Position numbers and translations under genes: made by a program. A stretch of 64,000 bases of DNA from Fibrobacter sp. UWT2 (GTDB lineage: Bacteria; Fibrobacterota; Fibrobacteria; Fibrobacterales; Fibrobacteraceae), in NCBI RefSeq assembly GCF_900142545.1, contig NZ_FRBF01000013.1:35267-99266 (forward strand), in the 5' to 3' direction. Below the pieces are notes generated by a model. It made no database searches, was not told the DNA's origin, and worked only from the letters and a program-made list of their open reading frames with translations. Below, piece after piece: positions 35,431 through 45,167 of this stretch (the stretch's first letter is position 1; each line of letters starts with the position of its first letter).

Positions 35431-35463
35431 AAAAATAAAAAAAGGATGGCGCAAGCGCCATCC
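35431..35463 (-). terminator. Terminator after the DUF349 gene
   Basis: On the minus strand GGATGGCGC and GCGCCATCC pair perfectly around TT and are followed by TTTTTTTATTTTT. It separates the DUF349 gene from the Sua5-type gene. Confidence 0.93.
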
Positions 35464-35485
35464 CTTAATTTCATTTTGCCTTAAG

Positions 35486-38380
35486 CTAAGCTTCTGCCGG
35501 AGCAGCTTCTGCAGCCGGGGCTTCTTCCTTGTCCTTGCGACCAAAGGCAAACACCTTGTCGCAAGCAGTGTTGAAGCGCTGCCAGGTCTTTTCGGAATGT
35601 TCGCGAGGCACGGCACCCACTTCCTTCCACAAACGACGCAGGTGCTTCACCTTGTTCATCGAGGCACCGACAGTCTGTTCGTTCAAGTCCGTCAGCAAGT
35701 CTTCGGCCTGTTCGCAAAGCAACAGCTTCTTCTGCAAGTTGTTCTGGCGAGCCTGTTCCTGAATGTCGAGCTGGTCGCGGCGGCGAGTAAAGAAGTCATC
35801 GCAAGCTTCGCGGAACTTCTTGTACAAGTCCATATCTTCGATACCGCAGAATCCAAGTTCGCGCCATTCCTTCTGGAGTTCGCGAACAGCGTCTGCAAGC
35901 TGGTTAGAGCCAGCGCTTTCGGCAAACTGGCGAACCTTATCGATCATCGCGTTCTTCTTTTCCTTAATCACGTCGAGGCCCTGAGCCAAGGTCGAATCAG
36001 CGTGAGCGAGGCGTTCAAGAATCTTGTTGTAAACCGTGTTGTAGCGGTTGCTGATGGTTTCAATAGCTTCCTTCGGAACCATGCCGATAGCCTTCCATTC
36101 AGCTTCCATTGCCTTGAGTTCGTCAAGCGTACCCTGACCGGCAGCTTCCATGGCTTCCAGCTTTTCGCACAGAGCGTTCTTGGCATCCAGATTCTTCTGC
36201 TTCGAAGCATCCATTTCTTCGAAGTGAGCTCGCTTCTTTTCGAAGAAGCTATCGCAAGCGGTACGGAAACGGTTCCAGATTTCGTCGGACTTGCTCTTGG
36301 GCACAGGACCCACAGCCTTCCAAGATTCCTGGAGTTGTTTTAATTTGTTCGGAGTAGCGTTCCAGTCGTTGGATTCCTTGAGGGCTTCGGCTTCCATGCA
36401 AAGCGCCACCTTCTTTTCGTAGTTGGCTTCGCGGTTTTTGTCTTCGGCCTTCAGGTTTTCCTTGTGCTGTGCATAGTAGGCAGCCGTTGCCGCCTTGAAA
36501 CGTTCGGTAAGGGCAGCCACGTTTTCCTTGGGCACCATGCCAATGGCCTTCCACTGTTCCTGGATTTCCTGCATGGCCTTGTACTTGTCCTTCCAGAACA
36601 TTTCCGTGTTCTTGACAAGTTCTTCGATCTTGGCACAAAGGACTTCCTTGGCGGCCAAGTTCTTCTGGCGTTCTGCAGTCATCTCTTCAATGAAGGCGGC
36701 GCAGTTTTCCTTGATCTTTTCGTAGTTGCTCTGGAAGTGATCGCGGTATTCCTGCAGCTTGGCGGCAGAGATAGGTCCGATTTCTTTCCAGCGGTTCGTA
36801 ATATCCTTGAGCTTGGCAAGAACGGCCTGACTACCTTCTTCCTTGGTCAATGCATCCATTTCAAGGAGCAAGTCGTCGCGGTCCTTTTCGTTATGCCAGT
36901 TTTCCCACTGCTGCATTTCCTGGAAGCGAGCAGTAGCAGCCTTGTATTCCTGCCACAAGTCATGGTACTTGAACTTGTTTTCGCCCACGATTTCTTTCCA
37001 CTGCTGGTAGAATTCGCGAACCTTCTTGTTCAAGTCGCGGAAGTCTTCGTTTTCGTCGAGAGCCTTTACCTTTTCGATAATAGCCTTGAGCTTTGCGGAA
37101 TTTTCTTCGAAGCGCTTCTGGGAATCTTCTTCGTATGCAGAAATCTTGTTAGAGAGCGTATTGCGGAGCGCATTGTAAGACTGCAACATCGGGTCTTCGC
37201 CTTCCAACAGCGGAAGCTTTTCCCATTCGCGGACAATGGCGTGCAAATGCTTCTTGGTCATATCGTTAGCGTCGGTATCAGCCAATGCCTTAAGGCGTTC
37301 CAGCAGTTCCGGTCGCACCGATTCGTCGGTCGCTTCGGGCACGTCCACGACGACTTCTTTAACCTTGCGCAAATCCTGCACCTTGAAGGTTGCATTGTTG
37401 TAGCGCTTGGTCCAAGCGGCATCCATCAGGGACTTGCTTTCGGCACATTCAGCGAGAATGGCATCCACGCGTTCAGCGTTGTCGGCCACCTTGTTTTCAG
37501 AAATCAGAGATTCAAGTTCTTCAAGACCGGCGGTCAAAGCGGCAATCTTCGCCTGCTTTTCGGCTTCGGCCTTTTCGGCAGCGATGCGAGCAGCATCCGC
37601 TTCATCGCAGAACTTCTTGAAGCTTGCATAAACTTCGTCAATCGTCGCCTGCTTGTCGCCCATGCCAAGCTTAGCGGCTTCTTCCATCAAAGATTCAAAC
37701 TGAGACTTGACAGAGAGAGGTTCCTTCTGCGCTGCCAAGAAATGAGCTTGCTGTACAAGAGCTTCGCGCTTGCTTGCCAAGAGTTCGGCCGCCTTCTTAC
37801 CGTTGTCTTCAGCATCTTTTCTTGCGCGGATTCGTTCACTTGCAGCCTTGCGAACTTCGGGCTGTCTGGAGCTCTTTGCGATATCCTGGAGCAAGGAGTC
37901 GGAGGTCACCTTGCGTGCAGCCGTCATCGCGATATCTTCGTCCAAGTCGCGGTTAGCGGCAAGGGCCAAGATCGACTGCTTGGTACAAATCTTTACGAGT
38001 TCTGCACGAACGAGACCTGCGGTGTTCACACCCTTGAGCAAATCTTCGGCATAGTGCGTATCCTTAACGTCTTGCAGATAAGCGAGATCCTCGGCACTCG
38101 GTTGAGCCTCGTTTTTAAGCTTTTTGACCACTTCTTCCAAATAACGAGTCTTAGCGGTACGCTTCACTTCTTCGTCGGAATCGCTTTCCGAAATCTTACG
38201 CAAGGTTGAAATGATGTTCAACTTCTTTACGGCAGCAATCCTTACAGAAGCATCGGTATCGGAACTGGCAATGCGATCCAGAACATCCTGGTTGTCCGCA
38301 CCCAATTCAGCGATAGCTTCCAGTCGCTTTTCGGGGTTGGAATTTTGCCATTTCGGTTTAAAGGCGTCAAATAAGCTCAT
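35486..38380 (-). CDS. Large DUF349 repeat protein
   Basis: A 964-residue, highly charged cytoplasmic protein. Residues 1-200 resemble HEAT-like helical pairs (KRLEAIAELGADNQDVLDRIA). Then at least seven DUF349 units occur, each with a Trp-containing core such as QQWKEIV, NRWKEIGPIS, EQWKAIGMVPKE, ESWKAVGPVPKS, AEWKAIGMVPKE, KEWRELGF and RLWKEVGAVPRE, followed by F/R-rich helices. Long coiled-coil segments lie between. The start at 38380 (MSLFDAFKPKWQNS) has a GGAGATCT stretch before it. DUF349 proteins have no agreed function; some have been linked to ribosomes or cell envelope. The E/A tail is acidic. Confidence 0.9.
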   Translation of the reverse strand: MSLFDAFKPKWQNSNPEKRLEAIAELGADNQDVLDRIASSDTDASVRIAAVKKLNIISTLRKISESDSDEEVKRTAKTRYLEEVVKKLKNEAQPSAEDLAYLQDVKDTHYAEDLLKGVNTAGLVRAELVKICTKQSILALAANRDLDEDIAMTAARKVTSDSLLQDIAKSSRQPEVRKAASERIRARKDAEDNGKKAAELLASKREALVQQAHFLAAQKEPLSVKSQFESLMEEAAKLGMGDKQATIDEVYASFKKFCDEADAARIAAEKAEAEKQAKIAALTAGLEELESLISENKVADNAERVDAILAECAESKSLMDAAWTKRYNNATFKVQDLRKVKEVVVDVPEATDESVRPELLERLKALADTDANDMTKKHLHAIVREWEKLPLLEGEDPMLQSYNALRNTLSNKISAYEEDSQKRFEENSAKLKAIIEKVKALDENEDFRDLNKKVREFYQQWKEIVGENKFKYHDLWQEYKAATARFQEMQQWENWHNEKDRDDLLLEMDALTKEEGSQAVLAKLKDITNRWKEIGPISAAKLQEYRDHFQSNYEKIKENCAAFIEEMTAERQKNLAAKEVLCAKIEELVKNTEMFWKDKYKAMQEIQEQWKAIGMVPKENVAALTERFKAATAAYYAQHKENLKAEDKNREANYEKKVALCMEAEALKESNDWNATPNKLKQLQESWKAVGPVPKSKSDEIWNRFRTACDSFFEKKRAHFEEMDASKQKNLDAKNALCEKLEAMEAAGQGTLDELKAMEAEWKAIGMVPKEAIETISNRYNTVYNKILERLAHADSTLAQGLDVIKEKKNAMIDKVRQFAESAGSNQLADAVRELQKEWRELGFCGIEDMDLYKKFREACDDFFTRRRDQLDIQEQARQNNLQKKLLLCEQAEDLLTDLNEQTVGASMNKVKHLRRLWKEVGAVPREHSEKTWQRFNTACDKVFAFGRKDKEEAPAAEAAPAEA

Positions 38381-38507
38381 AGAGATCTCCAATAGTATGG
38401 CAACTCCCAAAGGGGAATTACATACTATAATCTAACAAAAAAAGTTTTTTGAAACAAAAAAGATTGTAAAATAGGCGCTTTTTGCGGTATTAACTATCTT
38501 TTAGCCC

Positions 38508-40571
38508 GTGACAAAACGAATCCCAAAACTTATTGCCCCCGAAGAGGTACACCAGAAGCTCAAATCCGAATTGTTAACGGATTTTTGCGAAGTGTACATT
38601 CCCATGGCCCCCGATGTATACACCTACGGCGTGCCGGCAGGGGTCACCCTTGTGCGTGGAGACATTGTATGGGTTCAGTTTGCCACCCGTAAAAAGCCGG
38701 CCCTCGCCGTGGTTTCCAAAGTCCACCAGGACCGTCCCAAGTTTGACGTGCGCCCCGCTTACCCGCACCAGTCAGGCTATCGTTTTAGCGAACGCTATAT
38801 GGAGATGCTTGAATGGACGGCACGCTATTATATAAGTACGCCCATGAAGGCGCTGTTCGTGTTCTGGCCTAGCGACTTCGAGAAGTATCTCGCGGCAGTT
38901 GCAGTAGACAGTAGACAAGAGACGAAAGACGAGAGAACGGCCCAAAGGGGCCTACAGACGAGAGACGAAATAAATGCTCCGACACTGACGCTAGAACAAA
39001 CTAACGCGTTCAACACGCTTTGCGAAGAACTGAACAAGACCGGTTTCCGTGGCGTATTGCTTCACGGCGTCACCGGATCGGGCAAGACCCGAGTTTACCA
39101 GGAACTCGCCCGCGAAGCCCTCAAGCAAAACAAGAAAGTTTTAATCCTCGTGCCCGAAATCGGGCTTACCCCGCAAACGCTCAAGCGCTTTGAAGATTTT
39201 CTGCAAGTCCCGATTGTGGTTTTGCATTCGGCACTTTCTGCCCCCAAGAAGCGCGAAGGCTACGTCTCGATTTTAAAGGGCGACGTACAAGTAGTTCTCG
39301 GCACCCGCAGCGCGATTCTTGCGCCGTTTGATTTTGACCTCGTGATTCTCGACGAAGAGCACGACACTTCCTTCAAGCAGCAGGATCCGGCACCGCGCTA
39401 CCACACCCGCGAAATGGCATTCCATTTGGCGTACAAGTACGGTGCCCTTGTGGTTCTCGGAAGCGCCACACCTTGCCTCGAAACATTCTATAATGCGCTG
39501 GCGAAAAATTTAAAGATCGTCACGCTCAAGGAACGTGCCACGCAGGCGCCACTCCCGAAGGTGCAAATCATCGACATGGGCAAGATGCGCCAGCAAAAGG
39601 GCATTCTCCTGTCGCCCACGCTGCGCGAAGCGTTGACCGATTGCATCGAGAAGGGCGACCAGGCGATTATCCTCATGAACCGCCGCGGTTTTTCGAAGAT
39701 GCGCGTGTGCACTGAATGCGGCGAAACACTTTACTGCAAGCACTGCCACATTCCACTCGTATACCACAAGCAATACCGCTCGCTCATGTGCCACTACTGC
39801 GCCGCCCTTTACCCGGTGAACACACCGTGTAGCGCCTGCGGCGCCGAAACTTACGAGTTTGTGGGCGGCGCCATCGAAATGCTCGAAGAAGAAATCGCCG
39901 AATGGATTCCGAATGCAAAGGTGATTCGCATGGACCGCGACACAACGCAAAATGTGGGTGCCACTGAAAAGATTCTCGATGCGTTCCGCAACCGCGAATA
40001 CAACATTCTGATTGGAACGCAGATGGTCGCCAAGGGCCACGACTTCCCGGGTGTGCAATTAGTCGGGGTCGTTGGCGCCGATAGCGGGCTTGGCATTCCC
40101 GATTTCCGCTCCACCGAAAGGCTTTTCCAACTGCTCAGCCAGACTGCAGGGCGCGCGGGTCGTGCCGGCGGCGAAGGCCAAGTACTTATTCAGACGCTCA
40201 AACCGTCTGAGCCCATCATGCAGTTTGCCGTGAACCATGACTTCATCGGCTTCGCGAATAAAGAAATGGAAGACCGGCGCGCCGCCTTCTACCCGCCTTT
40301 CTGCAAGCTCGTGGAAATCAGCTGCGGTAGCCGCGACGAAGACTTGTTGCGCCACACCGTCGAACGGCTCGAAGCCCTTCTCCGCGCGAACAAGAATCTC
40401 ATGGTGCTCGGCCCTGTGGACGCCTTCGTGCCCGTCGTGCAAAACGTACATTGGGCAAAGCTCTACATCAAGACACAAGACCTCGCCCCCGTGCGCAAAG
40501 TTCTGCACCCCATAATAAATGCACCCAAGCCCTGGGTGCAAAATGTGGAAATCAAAGTAGAAATTGAATAG
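38508..40571 (+). CDS. priA: Primosomal protein N' (replication restart helicase) with repeat-encoded insert
   Basis: Reloads the replisome at stalled forks. The 687-residue protein has the 3'-end-binding domain at 1-115 (MAPDVYTYGVP..., GDIVWVQF), Walker A GVTGSGKT at 187-194, LDEEHDTSFKQ, the zinc cysteines from about 401 (CTECGETLYCKHC ... CHYCAAL ... CSAC), and helicase motifs GTQMVAKGHDFPGV and QTAGRAGRAG. Residues about 134-157 (SRQETKDERTAQRGLQTRD) between the N-terminal domain and the helicase are encoded by a dispersed DNA repeat. The start is GTG at 38508. Confidence 0.95.
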   Translation: MTKRIPKLIAPEEVHQKLKSELLTDFCEVYIPMAPDVYTYGVPAGVTLVRGDIVWVQFATRKKPALAVVSKVHQDRPKFDVRPAYPHQSGYRFSERYMEMLEWTARYYISTPMKALFVFWPSDFEKYLAAVAVDSRQETKDERTAQRGLQTRDEINAPTLTLEQTNAFNTLCEELNKTGFRGVLLHGVTGSGKTRVYQELAREALKQNKKVLILVPEIGLTPQTLKRFEDFLQVPIVVLHSALSAPKKREGYVSILKGDVQVVLGTRSAILAPFDFDLVILDEEHDTSFKQQDPAPRYHTREMAFHLAYKYGALVVLGSATPCLETFYNALAKNLKIVTLKERATQAPLPKVQIIDMGKMRQQKGILLSPTLREALTDCIEKGDQAIILMNRRGFSKMRVCTECGETLYCKHCHIPLVYHKQYRSLMCHYCAALYPVNTPCSACGAETYEFVGGAIEMLEEEIAEWIPNAKVIRMDRDTTQNVGATEKILDAFRNREYNILIGTQMVAKGHDFPGVQLVGVVGADSGLGIPDFRSTERLFQLLSQTAGRAGRAGGEGQVLIQTLKPSEPIMQFAVNHDFIGFANKEMEDRRAAFYPPFCKLVEISCGSRDEDLLRHTVERLEALLRANKNLMVLGPVDAFVPVVQNVHWAKLYIKTQDLAPVRKVLHPIINAPKPWVQNVEIKVEIE
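38904..38973 (+). repeat. Dispersed repeat in frame inside priA
   Basis: Words gagacgaaagacgagagaa, ggcccaaaggggcc and cagacgagagacgaaa. The flanking words match the coaBC insert at 22923-22979 and the middle word matches the gap before gmk near 33779. Confidence 0.72.
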
Positions 40572-40573
40572 GC

Positions 40574-41911
40574 CTAGAACGGCCCTATCGTAAACGCATA
40601 GCCGATACTAAAATAAAAGCCAGGGACATACAGGGCCGGCGACCACACCAATCCTAGTTCAAAAGCCATATAGTTTTCATAGAAAACCGACGTACGCGAT
40701 TCCAGATACTTCATATCCATATCAAGCGGGATCTTGACCTTTTCGCGCATGCCAACCGCACTTTCTTTTTGGAAATAGTATTCTCCATACACGTTTATGC
40801 CTTCGACATGTTTGACCGTCTCGGTATAAGAGGTATCACCCCTGTAATTGGTTATGGGGCGATCTGAACCAGGATAACGATCTATCTCTTTTCCGGCCCA
40901 CAACAAATCTCCATAACCGGCACCAAAGCCATAGCACCTGGCACTCGTCGGGCTACAATGAACAAGACCCAGGTTCACATCATAGTGACCTCCGAATCCA
41001 GCGTAGCCACCCACATACATCGAAGAATCCTTATACCAATTCATATCGTCAATAATGGGGTCGGGATAGTAAGAGAAATTCAAGCCAACTCCACCACTCA
41101 ACTTGATTGCCCAATTTTTCGAAATACTCCCTACATAGACGGGAGAGTACAAGTTGTCATAATTCGTGAACTCGCCATCAACCAAGTCTTCATCATCGAA
41201 ATCTTTAAGGTCCTTTCTCGGCACGCTCATCTTTTTGACTCTGACAACTTCTTCGCCTCTATTATTTCTACCGGCGCGGCCCTTATATTCAATCGTCTTG
41301 TAACCAGACTTGACATGCAACGAATCCTTTTGCCCGAAAAAACCACTTTCATAGCGCAATTCATGAATCAAGCCATTACCGCTCCAGAACAGGTTTGTCC
41401 CATCTACATTGTACTGGAAACGATGTCCTTTAAACGGCATAATCAACAAGCGATACAAATGACCGGTCGAGAATTCAAACAAATAGCGGGCAGAGCGTTC
41501 TTCGACTTCTTTTTGCAATTTCGTCAGGCTATCATTTCCTATGGCCTGCGTGCGTTCACGTTGTTGCTTTAGCGCCACTTCTTCAACATACTGGCGGAGC
41601 GGAGTCGCCTTAAAAAATCCCGGCGTGTAGACATCTGGATCAAAAAGATCTCCGCACTTGTCTACCCAACGCTTAAAAAGCGTATCCACTTCGGCAACAC
41701 GCACCGAATCCAGTTCCAGGAAAAGGCTATCCTTGCCCAAAACCGGCTTGAGCATTTTCTGCACCGCATACTGGGGCGCCGAAAACACGTTCAAGCTATC
41801 GATACATTCAATGGCATGCGCCTTGAGTGCCTCGTCATCCATCTTTTCGGCAGCAAAAGCCATCGTGCTAAACAAGGCTACGGAAACGGCAAACTTCAAA
41901 AGAAACTTCAT
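40574..41911 (-). CDS. Exported protein, probable outer-membrane barrel, unknown
   Basis: A 445-residue protein with signal peptide MKFLLKFAVSVALFSTMAFAAE. Residues 22-180 are helical and charged (ALKQQRERTQAIGN). The C-terminal part from about 260 has repeated Tyr/Gly strands (GGVGLNFSYYPD, YVGGYAGFGGHYDVNLGLV, FGAGYGDLLW) and ends YFSIGYAFTIGPF with terminal Phe, as in outer-membrane barrels. Two Cys pairs occur. I recognise no named family. The start at 41911 is preceded by GGAGAACAG on the coding strand, a plausible ribosome-binding site. Confidence 0.75.
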   Translation of the reverse strand: MKFLLKFAVSVALFSTMAFAAEKMDDEALKAHAIECIDSLNVFSAPQYAVQKMLKPVLGKDSLFLELDSVRVAEVDTLFKRWVDKCGDLFDPDVYTPGFFKATPLRQYVEEVALKQQRERTQAIGNDSLTKLQKEVEERSARYLFEFSTGHLYRLLIMPFKGHRFQYNVDGTNLFWSGNGLIHELRYESGFFGQKDSLHVKSGYKTIEYKGRAGRNNRGEEVVRVKKMSVPRKDLKDFDDEDLVDGEFTNYDNLYSPVYVGSISKNWAIKLSGGVGLNFSYYPDPIIDDMNWYKDSSMYVGGYAGFGGHYDVNLGLVHCSPTSARCYGFGAGYGDLLWAGKEIDRYPGSDRPITNYRGDTSYTETVKHVEGINVYGEYYFQKESAVGMREKVKIPLDMDMKYLESRTSVFYENYMAFELGLVWSPALYVPGFYFSIGYAFTIGPF

Positions 41912-41953
41912 CTGTTCTCCTTTTGAAGCCAAATATAATAAACAAAGTAAATA

Positions 41954-42676
41954 TTACAGCGGGAACTTCGGATAGTTTTCGCGCACGTACTTGCTCGGGT
42001 AGGCGTTAAAATGCCACCATTCGCTGCCGAGCGGGACCCAGCCCGCCCCGCGCATAATCTTGCGGAGCTTATTGCGGTTATCAACTTGCTGTTGCGTCAA
42101 GCGACCGCTCTTTAAAGCTTCCGCTTCGCCGACTTCGCCCGCGCAGCGTTCAAAAGAATCAAAGTCCGTGCCCATGTCAAGCAAGTTGCCATCGGCATCG
42201 GTAATGCTTAAGTCAAGCGCCAAGCCAAAGTTATGGAGCCCGCCCGTGGCCGGCGAAGACACGTAAGCCGAATAGGGCGTTCCACGAACCGTCTTCCGCA
42301 AAGCCTCCTGCGCATACAATGGTCGCGACGCATCAAAAATCACAAGCGTCGAGCCGGGCATTTCGCGTTCCATCATCTTTACGGCCTTGCGGAGTTTCGC
42401 CGCAGCATCCTTATGCACAAAGGCGCGCTGCACGCCACAGTATAAATCATGCCCCGTCACGTTCTCGAAGGTCGCGTAACGCAAGTCCATGCGCACCCCC
42501 TTCAGGCGGGTAATTTCAACCATATTGGAATCGTTCGTGGCGAATTCAATCCACTTCTTTACCGAAGAGCAATAACGCAGAGGCTTTTCAGGCTTCGGCG
42601 GCACAAACAGAGAATCAGTCTCATGCGCGAAACCGAAAACAATCAACAAAAAAAATGCTGCCAATACATTTTTCAT
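41954..42676 (-). CDS. D-Ala-D-Ala dipeptidase (VanX-like, M15D)
   Basis: A 240-residue zinc peptidase. The signal peptide is MKNVLAAFFLLIVFGFAHE. The VanX signatures are FDASRPLYAQEALR, the zinc ligands in GGLHNFGLALDLS (H and D) and EWWHFNAY (H), and the catalytic Glu in the same EWWH. It would cut D-Ala-D-Ala or related dipeptides in the periplasm, probably in peptidoglycan recycling. With a signal peptide and no vanH/vanA nearby, vancomycin resistance is not indicated. Confidence 0.92.
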   Translation of the reverse strand: MKNVLAAFFLLIVFGFAHETDSLFVPPKPEKPLRYCSSVKKWIEFATNDSNMVEITRLKGVRMDLRYATFENVTGHDLYCGVQRAFVHKDAAAKLRKAVKMMEREMPGSTLVIFDASRPLYAQEALRKTVRGTPYSAYVSSPATGGLHNFGLALDLSITDADGNLLDMGTDFDSFERCAGEVGEAEALKSGRLTQQQVDNRNKLRKIMRGAGWVPLGSEWWHFNAYPSKYVRENYPKFPL

Positions 42677-42734
42677 TTTCAAAGCCCAAAGGGAGCAACG
42701 CGACCGCGCTCACACCACAAAGCGAAGCGGCCTA

Positions 42735-45095
42735 TTAGATTCCCAGCTGCACTTCGACGCCGAATTGCACGTACAAGCCCATACCCTTAGCCATGAAGGG
42801 AACTAAGTCGTAGCCGTCGTTGGAATCGTCGTTATTGTCTTGAGTCACCCAGGAACGTTCACGGCCGTTTTCGCTACCCAAGAACTTCAGGGCATCTACA
42901 TCGAGGTTTGCAAAGATATTGTCCACTTCCACATAGAAACGGGCACTTCTAAAGAAGGCGTTCTTGCCCACCAAATCCAAGTTCACGCGGGCATCGGTAC
43001 GGAACATATCCGTAAACTCGTTCAAGTCCTTCAGGCGGCGAGAACCATTGGTATGGTACTTGATATCCGAAGGCATGATCTCGTAGTAGTACAGCGGACG
43101 GTGCAGGGCTGCATGGTGAGTCACGATCACCGAGATAATAGAGTCCTTGCGCGGGTAGTAACGGAAGTGAGACAAGATGTCCAAGCGGGAGTTGGCTTCC
43201 CAAGGCAGAGAGCTGCCGCCATCCAGTTCGTATTCACCGTAGACGGAACTGATGTTCGATGCCATGGAGAAATGGTGAGAAGTCTTCAATTCAACCGTAC
43301 CCGAAACACCGGCCACCCAAGCGTAGTCAACGGGAGTCACGTCGTTGTACTGGGCATAAGCCTTGGGCATCGGCAAAAGCGGATCCGGATAGTAACGGCC
43401 AAAGCCGGAACCCTGAGCTACCAAGTACTTGGAGTTGTAACCCAGGCCAAGCTTGCCGGACACGCCCGATTCCAGACGACCCTTCAGTTCACCATCGTCG
43501 TAATAAGGTTTCCAGTCGCTACGGTAGGCGGCATTGGCCACGAGTCTCCAGTAGGCGGTATCGATACGAGAAAGATTCTGGTCGAAGTCGAGAGAAGCTG
43601 TCGGAGCGGCCTTGCCGTTTTCCAAGTCAGCAATGGCACCCACAGAAAGAATCCTCTGAGCGAAATCACTCTGCCAATTCATGCGGCTCACGCCCGACCA
43701 AACACCGGCATTGATTTCACCCTTTTCGGTACCACCGAAATCCTGGTACTTGCGTTCTACAAGGTGATGTTCATAGAGCAAGGCATTGCTCAACTTGGCG
43801 CCCAAGATATGTCCCTTCTGGTTCTTTTCAAGGCCAGCCGTCAAAGTGGTGTGGGTCATGTCGTAGGCATCGATAAATGTCGCTGCATCCTTGGAGTCAG
43901 CTGTGCTGCGGAAACCAGTCGTATCGCGGAGCGTGTCACCCAGTTCTTCGCGGACCACGCCTACATGGCCCGAGATACCGTCGCGGGCGTTATATTCGGC
44001 GCCCACCACCAAATACTGTTGCTTGCCTTCGATAATGTCGATGGAGTTCACCTGATCGTACGCAGAAGACGTATCCTGGTGAATGCTGTATTCGTCGGAG
44101 CTGTACAAGGTACGCAATGCCCAAGTGTTACCGCTGCTGTCGGAACCGTTGAACTGGGCGTACACATCATAAGCGGACAAGTCGAAGGGGTCCGAAGACT
44201 TCACATTGCAATTGTCGACGCAGTCACCGTCACGCTTGCGGAATTCGGTAAAGAACTTTTCGCCCAGGTTCTTGAGCATTTCATCGTCAAGCCTGCGGAA
44301 TGCAAAGCGGAAACTATCCCAGAAAAGCCACGGAGCATCGACTACGACTTCTTGCAGCGTAATGCCGGCCGTCCCCCTGACACCCCATTCGCCCTTGGTC
44401 TGTTCGGGAATGTACTGCACCGAAGTCGCAAGTCCCTGACCGATCGGACCTTCGCCGTAATGGTCGTGAATTTCAATTCCACTCAAGATATGCGGATTCA
44501 CCACCGAGAGGTTTCCGGGGAAGCCTACATCCAGGTGGCGCATGTTCGGAACACGCAACCGACCCAAGTGGTAAGCCACGTCGCCGGCACGAGAACCTTC
44601 ATAGTAAAGAGCGCTGCTAAAATCTTTCTGGCCCGAAACACCCGGCATCTGGCTCAAATGTTCCGTCACGTCGAAACGCATACCGGCAGCATCTTCCAGC
44701 TTATCCAGATTCACCTTACGTTCAAAGCTCCACTGCACCTTGTCACCACCGCCACCAATCACGGTGCTGGTACCCAAGTTACGTACATCGGAGGTGGTCT
44801 GCATGGTAACCACCATGTCGTAAAGGTCCGCAAAATCTTGCAGTTCCACCTGCACGCTATCGAAGCCGTCTTTCTTGAACAACAGGATGGCATTTCTAGA
44901 ATCCACCGTCAGTTCAAAGCGGCCATCGGAATCAGTCTCGCCCAACTTCTTGCCAGACACATAAGTAATCGCCGCGTTCTTGACGGGCAAATCAGTTTCA
45001 GATTCCAGCACCACACCCACAATCAAGGTCGGGGTCGCAGCAAATAGGAACGTCGCAAAGAACAGGACAAAAAGGAGCAGGGAACGAATTCTCAT
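42735..45095 (-). CDS. TonB-dependent receptor-like protein with CarboxypepD regulatory domain
   Basis: A 786-residue outer-membrane protein. The signal is MRIRSLLLFVLFFATFLFAA. Residues 22-105 are a carboxypeptidase-regulatory-like (Ig-type) domain (VVLESETDLPVKNAAITYV). A plug-like domain follows (130-230: MRFDVTEHLSQMPGVSGQ ... GPIGQGLATSVQY) and then a barrel of alternating aromatic strands ending QFGVEVQLGI. No TonB box is clear. It is probably a receptor for a nutrient or glycan. The long plus-strand frame over it is an antisense shadow. Confidence 0.85.
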   Translation of the reverse strand: MRIRSLLLFVLFFATFLFAATPTLIVGVVLESETDLPVKNAAITYVSGKKLGETDSDGRFELTVDSRNAILLFKKDGFDSVQVELQDFADLYDMVVTMQTTSDVRNLGTSTVIGGGGDKVQWSFERKVNLDKLEDAAGMRFDVTEHLSQMPGVSGQKDFSSALYYEGSRAGDVAYHLGRLRVPNMRHLDVGFPGNLSVVNPHILSGIEIHDHYGEGPIGQGLATSVQYIPEQTKGEWGVRGTAGITLQEVVVDAPWLFWDSFRFAFRRLDDEMLKNLGEKFFTEFRKRDGDCVDNCNVKSSDPFDLSAYDVYAQFNGSDSSGNTWALRTLYSSDEYSIHQDTSSAYDQVNSIDIIEGKQQYLVVGAEYNARDGISGHVGVVREELGDTLRDTTGFRSTADSKDAATFIDAYDMTHTTLTAGLEKNQKGHILGAKLSNALLYEHHLVERKYQDFGGTEKGEINAGVWSGVSRMNWQSDFAQRILSVGAIADLENGKAAPTASLDFDQNLSRIDTAYWRLVANAAYRSDWKPYYDDGELKGRLESGVSGKLGLGYNSKYLVAQGSGFGRYYPDPLLPMPKAYAQYNDVTPVDYAWVAGVSGTVELKTSHHFSMASNISSVYGEYELDGGSSLPWEANSRLDILSHFRYYPRKDSIISVIVTHHAALHRPLYYYEIMPSDIKYHTNGSRRLKDLNEFTDMFRTDARVNLDLVGKNAFFRSARFYVEVDNIFANLDVDALKFLGSENGRERSWVTQDNNDDSNDGYDLVPFMAKGMGLYVQFGVEVQLGI

Positions 45096-45167
45096 GTTTT
45101 TTAAAATAGAAAAATGAACCGTAAAAAATCAAACGGCTATTAGCGAGTAACTATATTTATATATAGT

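Noticed and set aside
38904..38973. Intein or frameshift in priA
   Set aside because: The segment is only about 24 residues, in frame, with no intein splice motifs, and has repeat wording shared with coaBC.
41954..42676. Vancomycin-resistance gene cluster
   Set aside because: Only the VanX-like gene is present, without vanH, vanA or a two-component system, and it carries a signal peptide.
42840..45047. 735-codon plus-strand frame opposite the TonB-like receptor
   Set aside because: The minus strand has a signal peptide, plug and barrel pattern; the plus frame has none.
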